Assembly (NCBI GenBank): GCA_964575345.1 | Contig: CAZNQD010000002.1 | Span: 24,781 to 88,780 of the forward strand | Origin: UBA1402 sp964575345 | GTDB lineage: Bacteria > Bacteroidota > Bacteroidia > Bacteroidales > UBA1402 | Length of the DNA: 64,000 nt | Direction: 5' to 3' | Part shown: positions 8,496 to 17,353 of the stretch, piece after piece | Numbering within the stretch: position 1 is the stretch's first letter | How the letters are laid out: each line of letters opens with the position of its first letter | Program-made: the position numbers and the translations under genes | The notes under the pieces: model-generated | What the model saw: the letters and a program-made list of their open reading frames with translations, nothing else | Told to the model about the DNA's origin: nothing | The model's database searches: none

Positions 8496-11400
8496 ATTCC
8501 ATTTGCCGGGTCAGGGTTTCGCGGATCAAATTGCGCAATTGAAGTTTTTGGTTATCAACAAGCCTTCGGCTTACCGGTCGGTAATTTTCGGCGTATTTAC
8601 AGGCGGCCGGCCTGATCCTGAGGTCATCCACAGTGCCCCGGATGTCCACGCCCAGGCGGGTGGGCAAGGGGCTTTCGAGCAATGAAATATGATAATCGAA
8701 ACTCATATCCAGGTTGTGGCGACCTCCCACGACGGCTTTGTATTTGTCCATTACTATGGTAAAGGGATACACGTCTACTTCGTTTTTGAATACCGTGAAT
8801 TCGGCGGTCAGACTATCAACTCTGTTTTCGGTTTTTTTGTTGAACAAAAGAATCTTTGAAATTTGGCCAAAGGTTTCGCTGTCCATCAAAACCAAATTAT
8901 CTCCCCGAATCGAGGAGGCTCCTCTAAGAGTGGATTTTTTTAAATTGTAATTTTTGTCGAGATAGGTTTCGGCCGCCAGGTGAAACTCGCCCTGGCCTTT
9001 GAAAGAACTCAGCATGGGCATAATGGTGTCCAAATCGGGAAACATACTAAGCAGTTCGTCAATCTGAATGTCAACCATATGATAATCCAGTCCCAGATAG
9101 AGGTGGTTGGTTCTGGGGGAGCGGTACATCGCCGTCAGCTTAAGCCTGGCTGCAGCACTGACAAAACCAATTTCTTCCAGGATAAGGGCATCGTCCTTGA
9201 TGTAAAGCCTCCCGGTGAGGTTAGTGGCGATCTGATTGCCTACATAGGCGTTCATAATGCTGGTATTCACGCTGAGGTCGATGTTTTTCGGGACCATAAA
9301 GGGGCCGGATTCTGCTGTGCTGTCTGTTTGTGCTGCTTCCTGTCCGGCGTTTTCCTCGTTTTCCTCATTTTCTGTTCCTCCCAGTCCGCTGGTAAGTTTC
9401 ATCAGCTGATTGACATCGGTGAGGTTGGAAACGAAGTTAAGCTCTCCTTTGAGGTTGCCGGTATGATTCAGGTAATCGCCAATATGCAGCACATCTCCCA
9501 TAAGTTGAAAATCGGAATTGCCCAGCTGGATACGGCTTTCGATAATATTGAAGGCTTCGTTGCTGTAGTTGAAGCGGATGTCGGGTACGAAAATCTTCTC
9601 GGAGAGGGCAGTCAATTGAACATCACCTTCCTGTAAATAGACTTCCAGTTTGGGATTCCAACGCAACAAAAGCTGTTCCTGAGTATTGTCTTCGTATGCT
9701 TCTGCTTTGATTCCGAGAGATTCAGTGTTGATGACTTCCTGTCCGTAACGCAGGTTAAGGGCAGAGTTGAAGTAGTCGGCCTTGAGAAGGGCTCTGCTTT
9801 TGTCCTGCTCCTGGCCTTGCCTTTGTAACATAGCCACAGGGTTTTTGGCATTCAGCCGGATACTGTCCATTTGAGCATGAAGCTGCTCGGCTTCCACGTC
9901 AAAATAGAGGTCCGAAACGGCGGTGCTGTCAACAAAGTTTATTTGCATGGCAATTTCTGCTTTGGGATTGAGTAAGTCCGCTGCTATCTGATCGTACCAA
10001 ACCAGGGCATTTTCGGCTTTCAGTTTGCCCGAGAAGGCGATGCTGTCGGTAGTGCTCATCACATCAGAGAGCTCGAAATAAACGTCGGCCTGTTGCAGTT
10101 CTGCTTTCAGGCTGCTGTCTTTGTAGGCCCACAATGAAGTACATTGGCATAGATCGGCGCTGAGCAACGAAGTGAGGCTGTTATTATTGGGAATACGTAG
10201 ATTCAGCCTGCCCCGGGGCGTTTCCAGCTTGTAATCCCGGTAACGTCCTTTGAAATTTTGCAAAAGGAAATCGGCCTGAACATGCATTTGTTGCAAATTC
10301 ATCTCCATCAGTTCTGAGAGATAAAACTGAGCTTTACCCGGGCCTTTGGCCCTGCCAATCAAGCTGATATCCATATCATCGGGCAAGAAGTCCCTTATTT
10401 CCTGCATGTCAAGATCCAGGTCCATATCGAGATCAATATGCATATCGTCCCCCAACAGATCATTGATAAAAATCCTGCCTGCAAAACCTGATTTTCCGGT
10501 ATGGGCTTTTGCTTCCCGAAGCACAACATAGGAAGCTTGTTGACGGTTCAGATCAACAAACAGTTCTACGTTGGAAGAAAGATCCTTTAATTCTACAGCA
10601 GGATCATCGTAGCTGAAAGAACTGTTTTCCAAAGCGCCGTACAGGAGAATCCCTGGCATAAGGCTGTCGTTGTACAGGCCACTTACTTTGCCCCGGAGTT
10701 CGAAGAGCCCGTCTACGAAAACATTTTCGGGCAGGCTGGCCATAGCCGGAGGTATCAATTTCAGGCTTGGTTGAATAGCTGCCTGTGCTGTTTCAAAATC
10801 CAGGGCAAACAAAAGTCCCTGATCCTGTAGTGCAATTGAGCCACTGCTTTGAAGCCGGAAATGGTTAAGAGCCATCAGCGCTTTTGTCAGGCTCAGTTTA
10901 TTCTCTTCAAAACAAAGCGGAAGTTCAATATCCAGGCTGTCCTTGTCCAGGTAGCTTGCTCCGTCCATGCTTAGACTCAGGTCGGGACTAAACAGGCAGA
11001 GCAGCCCCTCAGCCATTTGCTCCCGATACTTCAGGCTCAGGTTGAGGTTCAGCCCGTTTGCCAGGGCAAGTATACTGTCGGCCTTATCGATGTATAAAAT
11101 TCCGGCTTCCTGCAGGTTGAAAAAGCCCAGCTGAATGGATTTGAAAGGCAGAGTCAGGGCTGTGGTATCTTCGGGATCACTTTCCAGATTAAGGACAGCA
11201 AAATTGGATTGTCCGCTGCTGTCGATGTATGCATGGAGGCTTAGGTGGTCGATGAGAAAAGTATCGACAACCAGGGCCTGTTGCGAGAGTAATTTTCCCA
11301 AATGAACAGAAGCCTTTATCTGTTTAATTCCCAGCAGGGTGTCGTTAGGAGTACCCGGAAAGGAATTGAGCAGATTCAGCTCCTTAATATTAAGTTCCAA

Positions 11401-11601
11401 TTGGGGGAAGTTGTCAAACAGATTCAGGTCGATGCTCCCTATTTCGCATGGACAGTCCAGGTATTTTTCTGCCTGAGTCTGTACCAGGGAATGGAGGCTT
11501 TTGGGGTTCAACAACAAGGCCAATACCACAATAAAAACCAGAATCGGCACACTGACGATGTATGTCAGTACCCGGGCTATTATTGGGAGGGCCTTTTTCA
11601 T
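8494..11601 (-). CDS. AsmA-like family protein (large envelope protein, putative lipid transport)
   Basis: A 1035-residue protein anchored by one N-terminal membrane helix (about residues 8-31, LTYIVSVPILVFIVVLALLL), the rest predicted periplasmic. The start, with IGSIDLNLFDNFPQLELNIKELNL, is the AsmA N-terminal repeat seen across Bacteroidota. The body is a long series of beta-strand repeats, and near residue 740 there is an acidic low-complexity insert rich in Glu, Asn and Gln. The C-terminal part (KGQGEFHLAAETYLDKNYNL..) resembles the AsmA C-terminal domain. Such proteins are thought to form bridges carrying phospholipid between membranes, which is family knowledge and untested here. It is the last gene after topA and a small lipoprotein. 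Confidence 0.75.
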   Translation of the reverse strand: MKKALPIIARVLTYIVSVPILVFIVVLALLLNPKSLHSLVQTQAEKYLDCPCEIGSIDLNLFDNFPQLELNIKELNLLNSFPGTPNDTLLGIKQIKASVHLGKLLSQQALVVDTFLIDHLSLHAYIDSSGQSNFAVLNLESDPEDTTALTLPFKSIQLGFFNLQEAGILYIDKADSILALANGLNLNLSLKYREQMAEGLLCLFSPDLSLSMDGASYLDKDSLDIELPLCFEENKLSLTKALMALNHFRLQSSGSIALQDQGLLFALDFETAQAAIQPSLKLIPPAMASLPENVFVDGLFELRGKVSGLYNDSLMPGILLYGALENSSFSYDDPAVELKDLSSNVELFVDLNRQQASYVVLREAKAHTGKSGFAGRIFINDLLGDDMHIDLDMDLDLDMQEIRDFLPDDMDISLIGRAKGPGKAQFYLSELMEMNLQQMHVQADFLLQNFKGRYRDYKLETPRGRLNLRIPNNNSLTSLLSADLCQCTSLWAYKDSSLKAELQQADVYFELSDVMSTTDSIAFSGKLKAENALVWYDQIAADLLNPKAEIAMQINFVDSTAVSDLYFDVEAEQLHAQMDSIRLNAKNPVAMLQRQGQEQDKSRALLKADYFNSALNLRYGQEVINTESLGIKAEAYEDNTQEQLLLRWNPKLEVYLQEGDVQLTALSEKIFVPDIRFNYSNEAFNIIESRIQLGNSDFQLMGDVLHIGDYLNHTGNLKGELNFVSNLTDVNQLMKLTSGLGGTENEENEENAGQEAAQTDSTAESGPFMVPKNIDLSVNTSIMNAYVGNQIATNLTGRLYIKDDALILEEIGFVSAAARLKLTAMYRSPRTNHLYLGLDYHMVDIQIDELLSMFPDLDTIMPMLSSFKGQGEFHLAAETYLDKNYNLKKSTLRGASSIRGDNLVLMDSETFGQISKILLFNKKTENRVDSLTAEFTVFKNEVDVYPFTIVMDKYKAVVGGRHNLDMSFDYHISLLESPLPTRLGVDIRGTVDDLRIRPAACKYAENYRPVSRRLVDNQKLQLRNLIRETLTRQME

Positions 11602-11632
11602 AAATCAGACACTAAATGTTGGGAAGCTCTCG

Positions 11633-12007
11633 TCAGGAGCTGCTTTTGGTAAAACTGTGGGTGTTACCAAACTCGTCCTCGTATTTTAGGCTGGTGGCCG
11701 TAAGTTCGGTAACTGTATATACTTTGGGTACCACACCTCCAATCTCCATAATGTGCATATGAGTGAGGGTGGAGTAGACCAGGGTCCAGGTAAATGCCTG
11801 AGCTTCCTGTTCAGTTACATCGTCGGCTGTATCCCAGGTCAGTCCTGTGCCATCCTCATTGTAGCGGTAATACTCAGTACCGGAAACCCATTTGCCTATC
11901 AGTAGCGAAGAGTCGTATTCAAATTCAGTAACACAGGAGCTGAATACATAGCCGATAAAAAAAAGAATCAGTAAAAACAAGCCTGTTTTGCGTTGTGATT
12001 TTTTCAT
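11633..12007 (-). CDS. Small lipocalin-like lipoprotein
   Basis: A 124-residue protein with a type II signal peptide: lysine-rich start, hydrophobic core FLLILFFIG and lipobox ending in Cys25 (VFSSC). The mature part contains GKWVSGTEYYRYNEDGTG and further short beta strands, the pattern of small lipocalin-like proteins in Bacteroidota whose ligands are mostly unknown. It starts 9 bases after the topA stop and ends 31 bases before the AsmA-like gene, so the three are likely cotranscribed. No specific function can be assigned. Confidence 0.6.
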   Translation of the reverse strand: MKKSQRKTGLFLLILFFIGYVFSSCVTEFEYDSSLLIGKWVSGTEYYRYNEDGTGLTWDTADDVTEQEAQAFTWTLVYSTLTHMHIMEIGGVVPKVYTVTELTATSLKYEDEFGNTHSFTKSSS

Positions 12008-12016
12008 AGCCTGGGT

Positions 12017-14374
12017 TTATTTCTTTTTGGGTGAGCTTTTTCTGACCATTTTGCGGCCTTTTTTTTCGTTAGTTTCACCGGCTTGTTTTTCTATGAGTTC
12101 AAGACAATCCTGATAGCTGAGTGTAGCCGGATCTGTTTTTTTGGGGATTTTGTAATTCTGCCCCTTTTTACTTATGTAAGGGCCGTACCGGCCATTTATA
12201 ACCAATAATTCCGGATCTTGTTCAAAGCTGCTGATGATTTTTTTACGATCTTCTTCCTGCTTGTTTTTAACAAGTTGGATGGCTTGATCCAAACTCAATT
12301 CCAGAGGATCGAATTCTTCGGGCAGGGAAACAAATTGATTTCCATGACGGATATAATTGCCGTAACGCCCGTTACCTACGCTTAGGCTTTTGTCTTCGAA
12401 AGATCCCAGTTCGCGGGGGAGCTTAAATAAGGCCAGGGCTTCTTCCAGGCTGATGCTGTCCATGCTTTGCTCTTTTCGCAGGGAGGCAAATAAGGGCTTT
12501 TCTTGGTCTTCGGCCGTACCTATTTGCACCAGGGGACCGAAACGTCCGATTCGTACCGATACCGGACGGCCGCTTTTAGGATCGTTGCCCAAAAGCCGGC
12601 TGCCCACTTTTTGGCCGGAATAAGCGGTGGCCTCCAACACAGCCGGATGGAAAGCTTTATAAAATTGGTCGATCAATGCCACCCATTCCAATTCGCCTTC
12701 GGCAACCTGGTCGAAATATTTTTCCACAGTGGCCGTAAATTGGAAGCTCATTATGTCGGGGAAAGATTCCAGAAGAAAATCGTTGACCACCATACCAATA
12801 TCGGTGGGAAAGAGTTTGGCTTTTTCCACACCGCTCATTTCGGTTTTGATCTTATCGCTGATTTGTCTTGTTTTGGACAATTCCAGCAGGTTGTACTGGC
12901 GTTTTTCGCCCTCCCGGTTGCCTTTTTCGATGTATTCCCGTTGCTGGATAGTGGAAATAGTCGGGGCGTAGGTCGAAGGCCTTCCAATGCCCAATTCTTC
13001 GAGTTTACGAACCAAAGTGGCTTCGGTATAACGTGGCGGTTTTTGGCTGAAACGCTGAACACCCTGGGCCGTATCCATGTTCAGTGTCTGATGAAGCCGG
13101 ACAGGGGGGAGCAATTTGCTGTTACCGTTTTCGGCTTCATTTTCCTTGTCGGAATATTCGTAGACCTTCAGAAAACCTTCGAAGGTAACGACTTCTCCAC
13201 TGGCTGTGAATAGTTGATTACCATTGGAATGACTTATGGTTACGGTGGTTTTCTCCAATTGTGCGTCGGCCATTTGAGATGCGATGGCCCTCTGCCAGAT
13301 GAGTTCGTATAATTTCTTTTCGGGCCCGGGGCCATCTATGCTGTGCACATTCATATAGGCCGGACGTATGGCTTCGTGCGCTTCCTGTGCTCCTTTGCTT
13401 TTGGTTTGGTACTGGCGGGTTTTGACGTTGTCTTCACCGTACAGGCGAGTGATTTCGGCTTTGGCGGTATTGATGGCCAGCGAAGATAAATGAACCGAGT
13501 CGGTACGCATATAGGTGATTTTTCCCGATTCGTAGAGTGATTGGGCAACCCGCATGGTCTGAGCTACCGAAAACCTGAGTTTGCGGGCCGCTTCCTGTTG
13601 CAAGGTAGAGGTAGTAAAGGGAGGGGCAGGTGAGCGCCTGAGGGGTTTGGTACTGATATCTTCCACTTTGAATGTGGCTGTTTTAAGCAGTTCCAGCAAA
13701 GCGAGAGCTGATTCTTTTTGTTCGATTTTTTCGGGAAATTCAGCTTTGAGTTCCGCTATGCTTCCGTCGGGAGCAGGCACCAGAAAAACAATACTCAGCT
13801 TATAAAAGCTTTCTGAATTGAATTGCTGAATTTCTCTTTCCCGCTCTACGACCAGTCGAACAGCCACCGATTGCACCCTTCCGGCAGAAAGTGCCGGTTT
13901 AATCTTTTTCCAAAGCACCGGCGATAATTCAAATCCCACAATGCGGTCGAGCACGCGGCGGGCTTGTTGTGCATTTACCAGGTTGAGGTCGATGTTGCGG
14001 GGATGTTTGATGGCGTTTTCGATGGCCTCTTTGGTGATTTCGTGGAATACAATGCGTTTTGTGTTGTCTTCCTTAAGATTGAGCACTTCGGACAAATGCC
14101 AGGCGATGGCTTCACCTTCGCGGTCTTCATCGGAGGCCAGCCAAATAATTTCTGCTTTTTGAGCTGCTGATTTTAATTCACCCACCAGTTTCTTCTTTTC
14201 CGGAGAAACTTCATAGACCGGTTTGAATTTATTTTCTATTTCAATACCGAAATCTTTTTTTCTCAGGTCACGGATGTGCCCAAAACTCGACATTACCTTA
14301 AAGTCTTTTCCTAAAAACTTTTCGATGGTTTTGGCCTTGGCCGGGGATTCTACTATGACTAAATTCTTTTGCAT
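12017..14374 (-). CDS. topA: DNA topoisomerase I
   Basis: A 785-residue type IA topoisomerase that relaxes negative supercoils. The Toprim domain opens the protein (NLVIVESPAKAKTIEKFLG; acidic residues in ASDEDREGEAIAWH), the catalytic Tyr288 lies in GKITYMRTDS, and IGRPSTYAPTI and PPRYTEATLV are conserved core motifs. After about residue 560 come C-terminal glycine-rich repeats (GRFGPLVQIG, GNGRYGNYIRHG, INGRYGPYISK), the variant in many Bacteroidota that lack the zinc fingers of the E. coli enzyme. The tail is very basic. It heads an operon with the lipoprotein and AsmA-like genes. Confidence 0.96.
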   Translation of the reverse strand: MQKNLVIVESPAKAKTIEKFLGKDFKVMSSFGHIRDLRKKDFGIEIENKFKPVYEVSPEKKKLVGELKSAAQKAEIIWLASDEDREGEAIAWHLSEVLNLKEDNTKRIVFHEITKEAIENAIKHPRNIDLNLVNAQQARRVLDRIVGFELSPVLWKKIKPALSAGRVQSVAVRLVVEREREIQQFNSESFYKLSIVFLVPAPDGSIAELKAEFPEKIEQKESALALLELLKTATFKVEDISTKPLRRSPAPPFTTSTLQQEAARKLRFSVAQTMRVAQSLYESGKITYMRTDSVHLSSLAINTAKAEITRLYGEDNVKTRQYQTKSKGAQEAHEAIRPAYMNVHSIDGPGPEKKLYELIWQRAIASQMADAQLEKTTVTISHSNGNQLFTASGEVVTFEGFLKVYEYSDKENEAENGNSKLLPPVRLHQTLNMDTAQGVQRFSQKPPRYTEATLVRKLEELGIGRPSTYAPTISTIQQREYIEKGNREGEKRQYNLLELSKTRQISDKIKTEMSGVEKAKLFPTDIGMVVNDFLLESFPDIMSFQFTATVEKYFDQVAEGELEWVALIDQFYKAFHPAVLEATAYSGQKVGSRLLGNDPKSGRPVSVRIGRFGPLVQIGTAEDQEKPLFASLRKEQSMDSISLEEALALFKLPRELGSFEDKSLSVGNGRYGNYIRHGNQFVSLPEEFDPLELSLDQAIQLVKNKQEEDRKKIISSFEQDPELLVINGRYGPYISKKGQNYKIPKKTDPATLSYQDCLELIEKQAGETNEKKGRKMVRKSSPKKK

Positions 14375-14482
14375 TAAAGAGTGCTTTCAGTTAATCCGGA
14401 ACTATTCATCCGTAAGTTCAACATCAAAAAAAAGGTGGGCCTCAACTCAGTTATTCACTAACTCATGCCTGTAAAAACGGCG

Positions 14483-14511
14483 CAAAATTAGTAAAAACAC
14501 TTCAGTGTCAA
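14483..14511 (-). promoter_or_regulatory. Putative topA promoter
   Basis: On the minus strand TTG (14511-14509) and TAATTTTG (14490-14483) lie 18 bases apart, with the -7 box matching TAnnTTTG exactly. A start near 14476 would give a leader of about 100 bases. The rest of the 181-base intergenic stretch (14375-14555) shows nothing else recognisable. Confidence 0.5.
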
Positions 14512-14555
14512 GTTATTTTCTGAAAATTTATACAGAAATGATCATATGCAGCCCC

Positions 14556-15074
14556 TTATCCCTCTTTATACCAACTCGCGTAGAACTGGTAATTGTCCGA
14601 AATCCTTTTATTGATCGTATTGGTTTGTTCTGCGTCGGCAAACTTGACAAATTTAGCCGGGACACCGGCATAGACGCTGTAGGGTTCAATCCTGGTTCCG
14701 CTGAGCACCACTGAGCCTGCGGCAATTATGGCACCTTCGCCGATGACGGCATGATCAAGCACTACAGAGCCCATTCCTATGAGTGCAAGTTTCTCAATTT
14801 TAGCTCCGTGTATAGTGACGTTGTGCCCGATGGAAACATTGTCCCCGATTTCTATGACGGATTTCTGATACAGGGTATGCAGCACAGAGCCGTCCTGAAT
14901 ATTTACGTTATTTCCTATACGTATGGAATTGACGTCTCCCCGCAGAACTGTGTTGAACCAGACACTGCAGCCCTCGCCCAATACTACATCTCCGATAATG
15001 CTTGCGTTTTCGGCCAGATAGCAATCCGGACCGATTACAGGGTCGAAACCCCGGACTGATTTTATTAATGCCAT
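14556..15074 (-). CDS. Gamma-carbonic-anhydrase-like hexapeptide-repeat protein
   Basis: A 172-residue left-handed beta-helix protein built from hexapeptide repeats (IGDVVLGEG, IGNNVNIQDGSVLH, IGDNVSIGHNVTIHGA, IGEGAIIAAGSVVL). The His residues in GHNVTIHG and elsewhere match the inter-subunit zinc site of the YrdA/PaaY/CaiE branch of gamma-carbonic anhydrases. Whether it hydrates CO2 is unknown for most relatives. A longer frame opens at 15152 but would overlap the upstream gene by 77 bases; the ATG at 15074 begins the conserved ALIKSVRGFDPVIG and leaves one base after that gene's stop, so it is preferred and implies cotranscription. Confidence 0.85.
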   Translation of the reverse strand: MALIKSVRGFDPVIGPDCYLAENASIIGDVVLGEGCSVWFNTVLRGDVNSIRIGNNVNIQDGSVLHTLYQKSVIEIGDNVSIGHNVTIHGAKIEKLALIGMGSVVLDHAVIGEGAIIAAGSVVLSGTRIEPYSVYAGVPAKFVKFADAEQTNTINKRISDNYQFYASWYKEG

Positions 15075-15075
15075 A

Positions 15076-16863
15076 TTATATTTCCTTTGTTTTAAGGGCC
15101 AGCCAGGTTTTTTCTTCTTCGCCGAGAAAAGCCGAAAGCTGGCTGTAGACAAAACGGTGATAAGAGTTTATCCAGTCGATTTCCTGCCCGGTATAATAAC
15201 TCTTTTCAATGGCCTTAAGCTCCAAAGGGCAAAGACTGAGAGTTTCGAAGCCCAGGAACTGCCCGAATTCGGATTCCCCCTTTTCGACTACCAGCATCAT
15301 GTTTTCTACACGCAGGCCGTATTTTCCTGCGCGATAAATGCCGGGCTCGTTGGATATCACCATACCGGCTTTGATCAGCTCGGGATTTTCTTCCATGCGT
15401 ATGCTCTGCGGTCCCTCGTGCACATTCAGGAAATGCCCTACGCCGTGACAGGTGCCGTGCCCGTATTGCAGCAGATCTTTCCAGAGAAACTGACGGGCCA
15501 TAATGTCCAGCTGAGAGCCTCTGGTATGCGTGGGAAATACACATTCGGACAAGGCTATGTTGCCTTTGAGAATGCGGGCATAATCCTGTTTGAATTCCTC
15601 AGGTGTGGCTCCCCGGAAGAGAGAAAAAGTCCGGGTAATGTCGGTAGTGCCCTGGAGGTATTGGCCTCCGGTATCTACCAACAGGTAACCATCGGGCAGA
15701 ATTCTGGCCCTGGAACTTTCTGAGGGGCTGTAGTGGACAATGGCTCCGTGTTCGTTGTAACTAATGATGGAATTAAAACTGTCTCCTTTGCAGTGGTCCT
15801 GCTCCAACCGGAATTCACTCATTTTGCGTACCAGATCGGTTTCGTAAAATTCTTCTCCCTGTTCAAGGGCAGCCTCGAACCAGCGCCAGAAACGAACCAG
15901 GGCTACACCCTCCTTTTGCATGGCGGTACGGAATCCGGCAATTTCGACCGGATTTTTGACGGATTTCAGAGCTGTTGTAGGAGCGGTGCCTTCCACCCGA
16001 CGGCAATGAGAGGGTATATATTTGTAAATGTAATAGTTAATGCGGGCTATGTCTGTAAAAACTCCCGAACCTGTTGGAAGTTTTTGTAAATCTGCATACA
16101 AAGCGGAATATTCCCGCAGTTGAATATTGTTTTTTTTGAGATAGATTCGTGTGCTTTCGTCTATTTTGTTCTTGTCGGTATAAAGGTTCGCGGCGTCCGG
16201 GCCAATCAGGGCAAAAGCAAGACCTACCGGATTGAAGTCCACATCGCTGCCCCTCAGGTTGAACAGCCAGGCGATATCGTCCAGGCCGCTGACGGGCAGA
16301 TAGTCTGCTCCCTGACGGCTGAGTTCGGCTCTGAGTTCCAGAAGTTTTTCTTTTACGCTCTTGCCGGCATAGTTGGCAGGGAAAACATAAAAAGGAAAAT
16401 CCGGCAGGTCCGGCCTGTCGGGCCACACCCGGGTGTAAGGTTTAAAATCGTCTATTAGTTTTACTCCGTGTTTATTGAAGACCTGAATCATTTTGAGTGC
16501 ATCGCGGGCAGCAAACACTTCTCCGTCAATACCCGCCGAACGATAGTTCATGCCGGCTATCCATTCGGGAATGCCGGGAGTTTCGGGCAGGGTGGTTTTA
16601 AACAAATCGATACCGCTGCCCCTGAGTTCCTGTTCCGCCTGAAGATAATACCTGGAGTCTGTCCATAAGCCGGCTTTGTCTTTGCCTACTACCAGAGTTC
16701 CGGCACTACCCGTAAATCCCGAAAGGTATCTTCTGAATTTAAAATGTGAGGAAACGTATTCTCCCTGATGGCAGTCGGAGGTTGGAATTATGCAGGCTTC
16801 CATAGCATTTTCCCTCATCAGGTCACGTAATGCCGCCAATCTTTCCGGAATGCTCTTATACAT
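15076..16863 (-). CDS. Xaa-Pro aminopeptidase (aminopeptidase P, M24B)
   Basis: A 595-residue cytoplasmic metallopeptidase that removes an N-terminal residue before proline. It has two creatinase-type N-terminal domains (about 1-310) and a pita-bread catalytic domain. The dinuclear metal ligands are visible: Asp in LVDTGGQY and TTDITRTF, His in GVGHFLNVHEGP, Glu in ISNEPGIY and Glu in GLRVENMM. The length and three-domain design match the long, eukaryote-like aminopeptidase P common in Bacteroidota rather than the 440-residue E. coli PepP. It is cotranscribed with the hexapeptide protein one base downstream. Confidence 0.92.
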   Translation of the reverse strand: MYKSIPERLAALRDLMRENAMEACIIPTSDCHQGEYVSSHFKFRRYLSGFTGSAGTLVVGKDKAGLWTDSRYYLQAEQELRGSGIDLFKTTLPETPGIPEWIAGMNYRSAGIDGEVFAARDALKMIQVFNKHGVKLIDDFKPYTRVWPDRPDLPDFPFYVFPANYAGKSVKEKLLELRAELSRQGADYLPVSGLDDIAWLFNLRGSDVDFNPVGLAFALIGPDAANLYTDKNKIDESTRIYLKKNNIQLREYSALYADLQKLPTGSGVFTDIARINYYIYKYIPSHCRRVEGTAPTTALKSVKNPVEIAGFRTAMQKEGVALVRFWRWFEAALEQGEEFYETDLVRKMSEFRLEQDHCKGDSFNSIISYNEHGAIVHYSPSESSRARILPDGYLLVDTGGQYLQGTTDITRTFSLFRGATPEEFKQDYARILKGNIALSECVFPTHTRGSQLDIMARQFLWKDLLQYGHGTCHGVGHFLNVHEGPQSIRMEENPELIKAGMVISNEPGIYRAGKYGLRVENMMLVVEKGESEFGQFLGFETLSLCPLELKAIEKSYYTGQEIDWINSYHRFVYSQLSAFLGEEEKTWLALKTKEI

Positions 16864-16897
16864 TATATATAGGTATGTGGTAGGTTTAGTAAAATCA

Positions 16898-16905
16898 CAA
16901 AGGTA
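16898..16905 (-). promoter_or_regulatory. -7 promoter element for aminopeptidase P
   Basis: On the minus strand the site reads TACCTTTG, an exact TAnnTTTG, 34 bases before the ATG. A TTG at 16925-16923 lies 17 bases upstream, slightly short of the usual spacing. The intergenic stretch is shared with the divergent rpsU promoter. Confidence 0.55.
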
Positions 16906-16991
16906 GTAAAAAAACAGCTTTTCAACTTAGGCTCCCGAATTGAATTTTGGACAGGATACATAAATTTTTTTTGAAAGATTCTGAGTTTTTT

Positions 16992-17022
16992 TTTGTTTAC
17001 TGATTTGTTTTGCCTACTTTTG
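16992..17022 (+). promoter_or_regulatory. rpsU promoter
   Basis: TTTG at 16992-16995, a 19-base spacer and TACTTTTG at 17015-17022 match the Bacteroidota consensus at both boxes. The predicted start near 17029 leaves a 34-base A/T-rich leader before ATG 17063, with no Shine-Dalgarno, as is common in this phylum. Confidence 0.75.
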
Positions 17023-17062
17023 CAGGCCAAATTAAAATCATTTTTTATACAAAAACACGATT

Positions 17063-17254
17063 ATGATCATTGTTCCCATCAAAGAAGGTGAAAACATCGA
17101 AAGGGCTTTGAAAAAGTTCAAACGTAAATTCGAAAAAACAGGAACCGTTAAAGAACTGAGAAACAGACAGGCATTCAGCAAGCCTTCGGTTGTCAAACGT
17201 CAGCAAAAAATGAAAGCTGTTTACGTTCAACAGCTGCAACAAAACGAAGAGTAA
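17063..17254 (+). CDS. rpsU: Ribosomal protein bS21
   Basis: A 63-residue, strongly basic protein: MIIVPIKEGENIERALKKFK followed by a helix rich in Lys, Arg and Gln. This is bS21 of the small subunit, which sits near the anti-Shine-Dalgarno end of 16S rRNA and takes part in initiation. Length and sequence fit the Bacteroidota form. It has its own promoter and is followed by a possible terminator and then the xerC promoter. Confidence 0.95.
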   Translation: MIIVPIKEGENIERALKKFKRKFEKTGTVKELRNRQAFSKPSVVKRQQKMKAVYVQQLQQNEE

Positions 17255-17302
17255 AAACAGGCAGGAAAACGCTTAAAATTAAATCCGTTTTTTTGCTGTT
17301 TT
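17254..17302 (+). terminator. Possible rpsU terminator
   Basis: AAAACAG (17254-17260) can pair with CTGTTTT (17296-17302), and inside it AAAACG with CGTTTT, giving an interrupted A/T-rich stem that starts at the rpsU stop codon. The stem is weak and its right arm overlaps the predicted xerC -33 region. Confidence 0.35.
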
Positions 17303-17323
17303 GAAATAGCTTTACTATATTCG
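17292..17323 (+). promoter_or_regulatory. Putative xerC-hpf promoter
   Basis: TTTG at 17292-17295, 20 bases, then TATATTCG at 17316-17323 (one mismatch to TAnnTTTG). The implied transcript start near 17330 lies after the TTG codon at 17324, so it supports the ATG at 17354 as the xerC start. Confidence 0.45.
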
Positions 17324-17353
17324 TTGCGGAATAATTTTTCAAGCAGCGGAGCT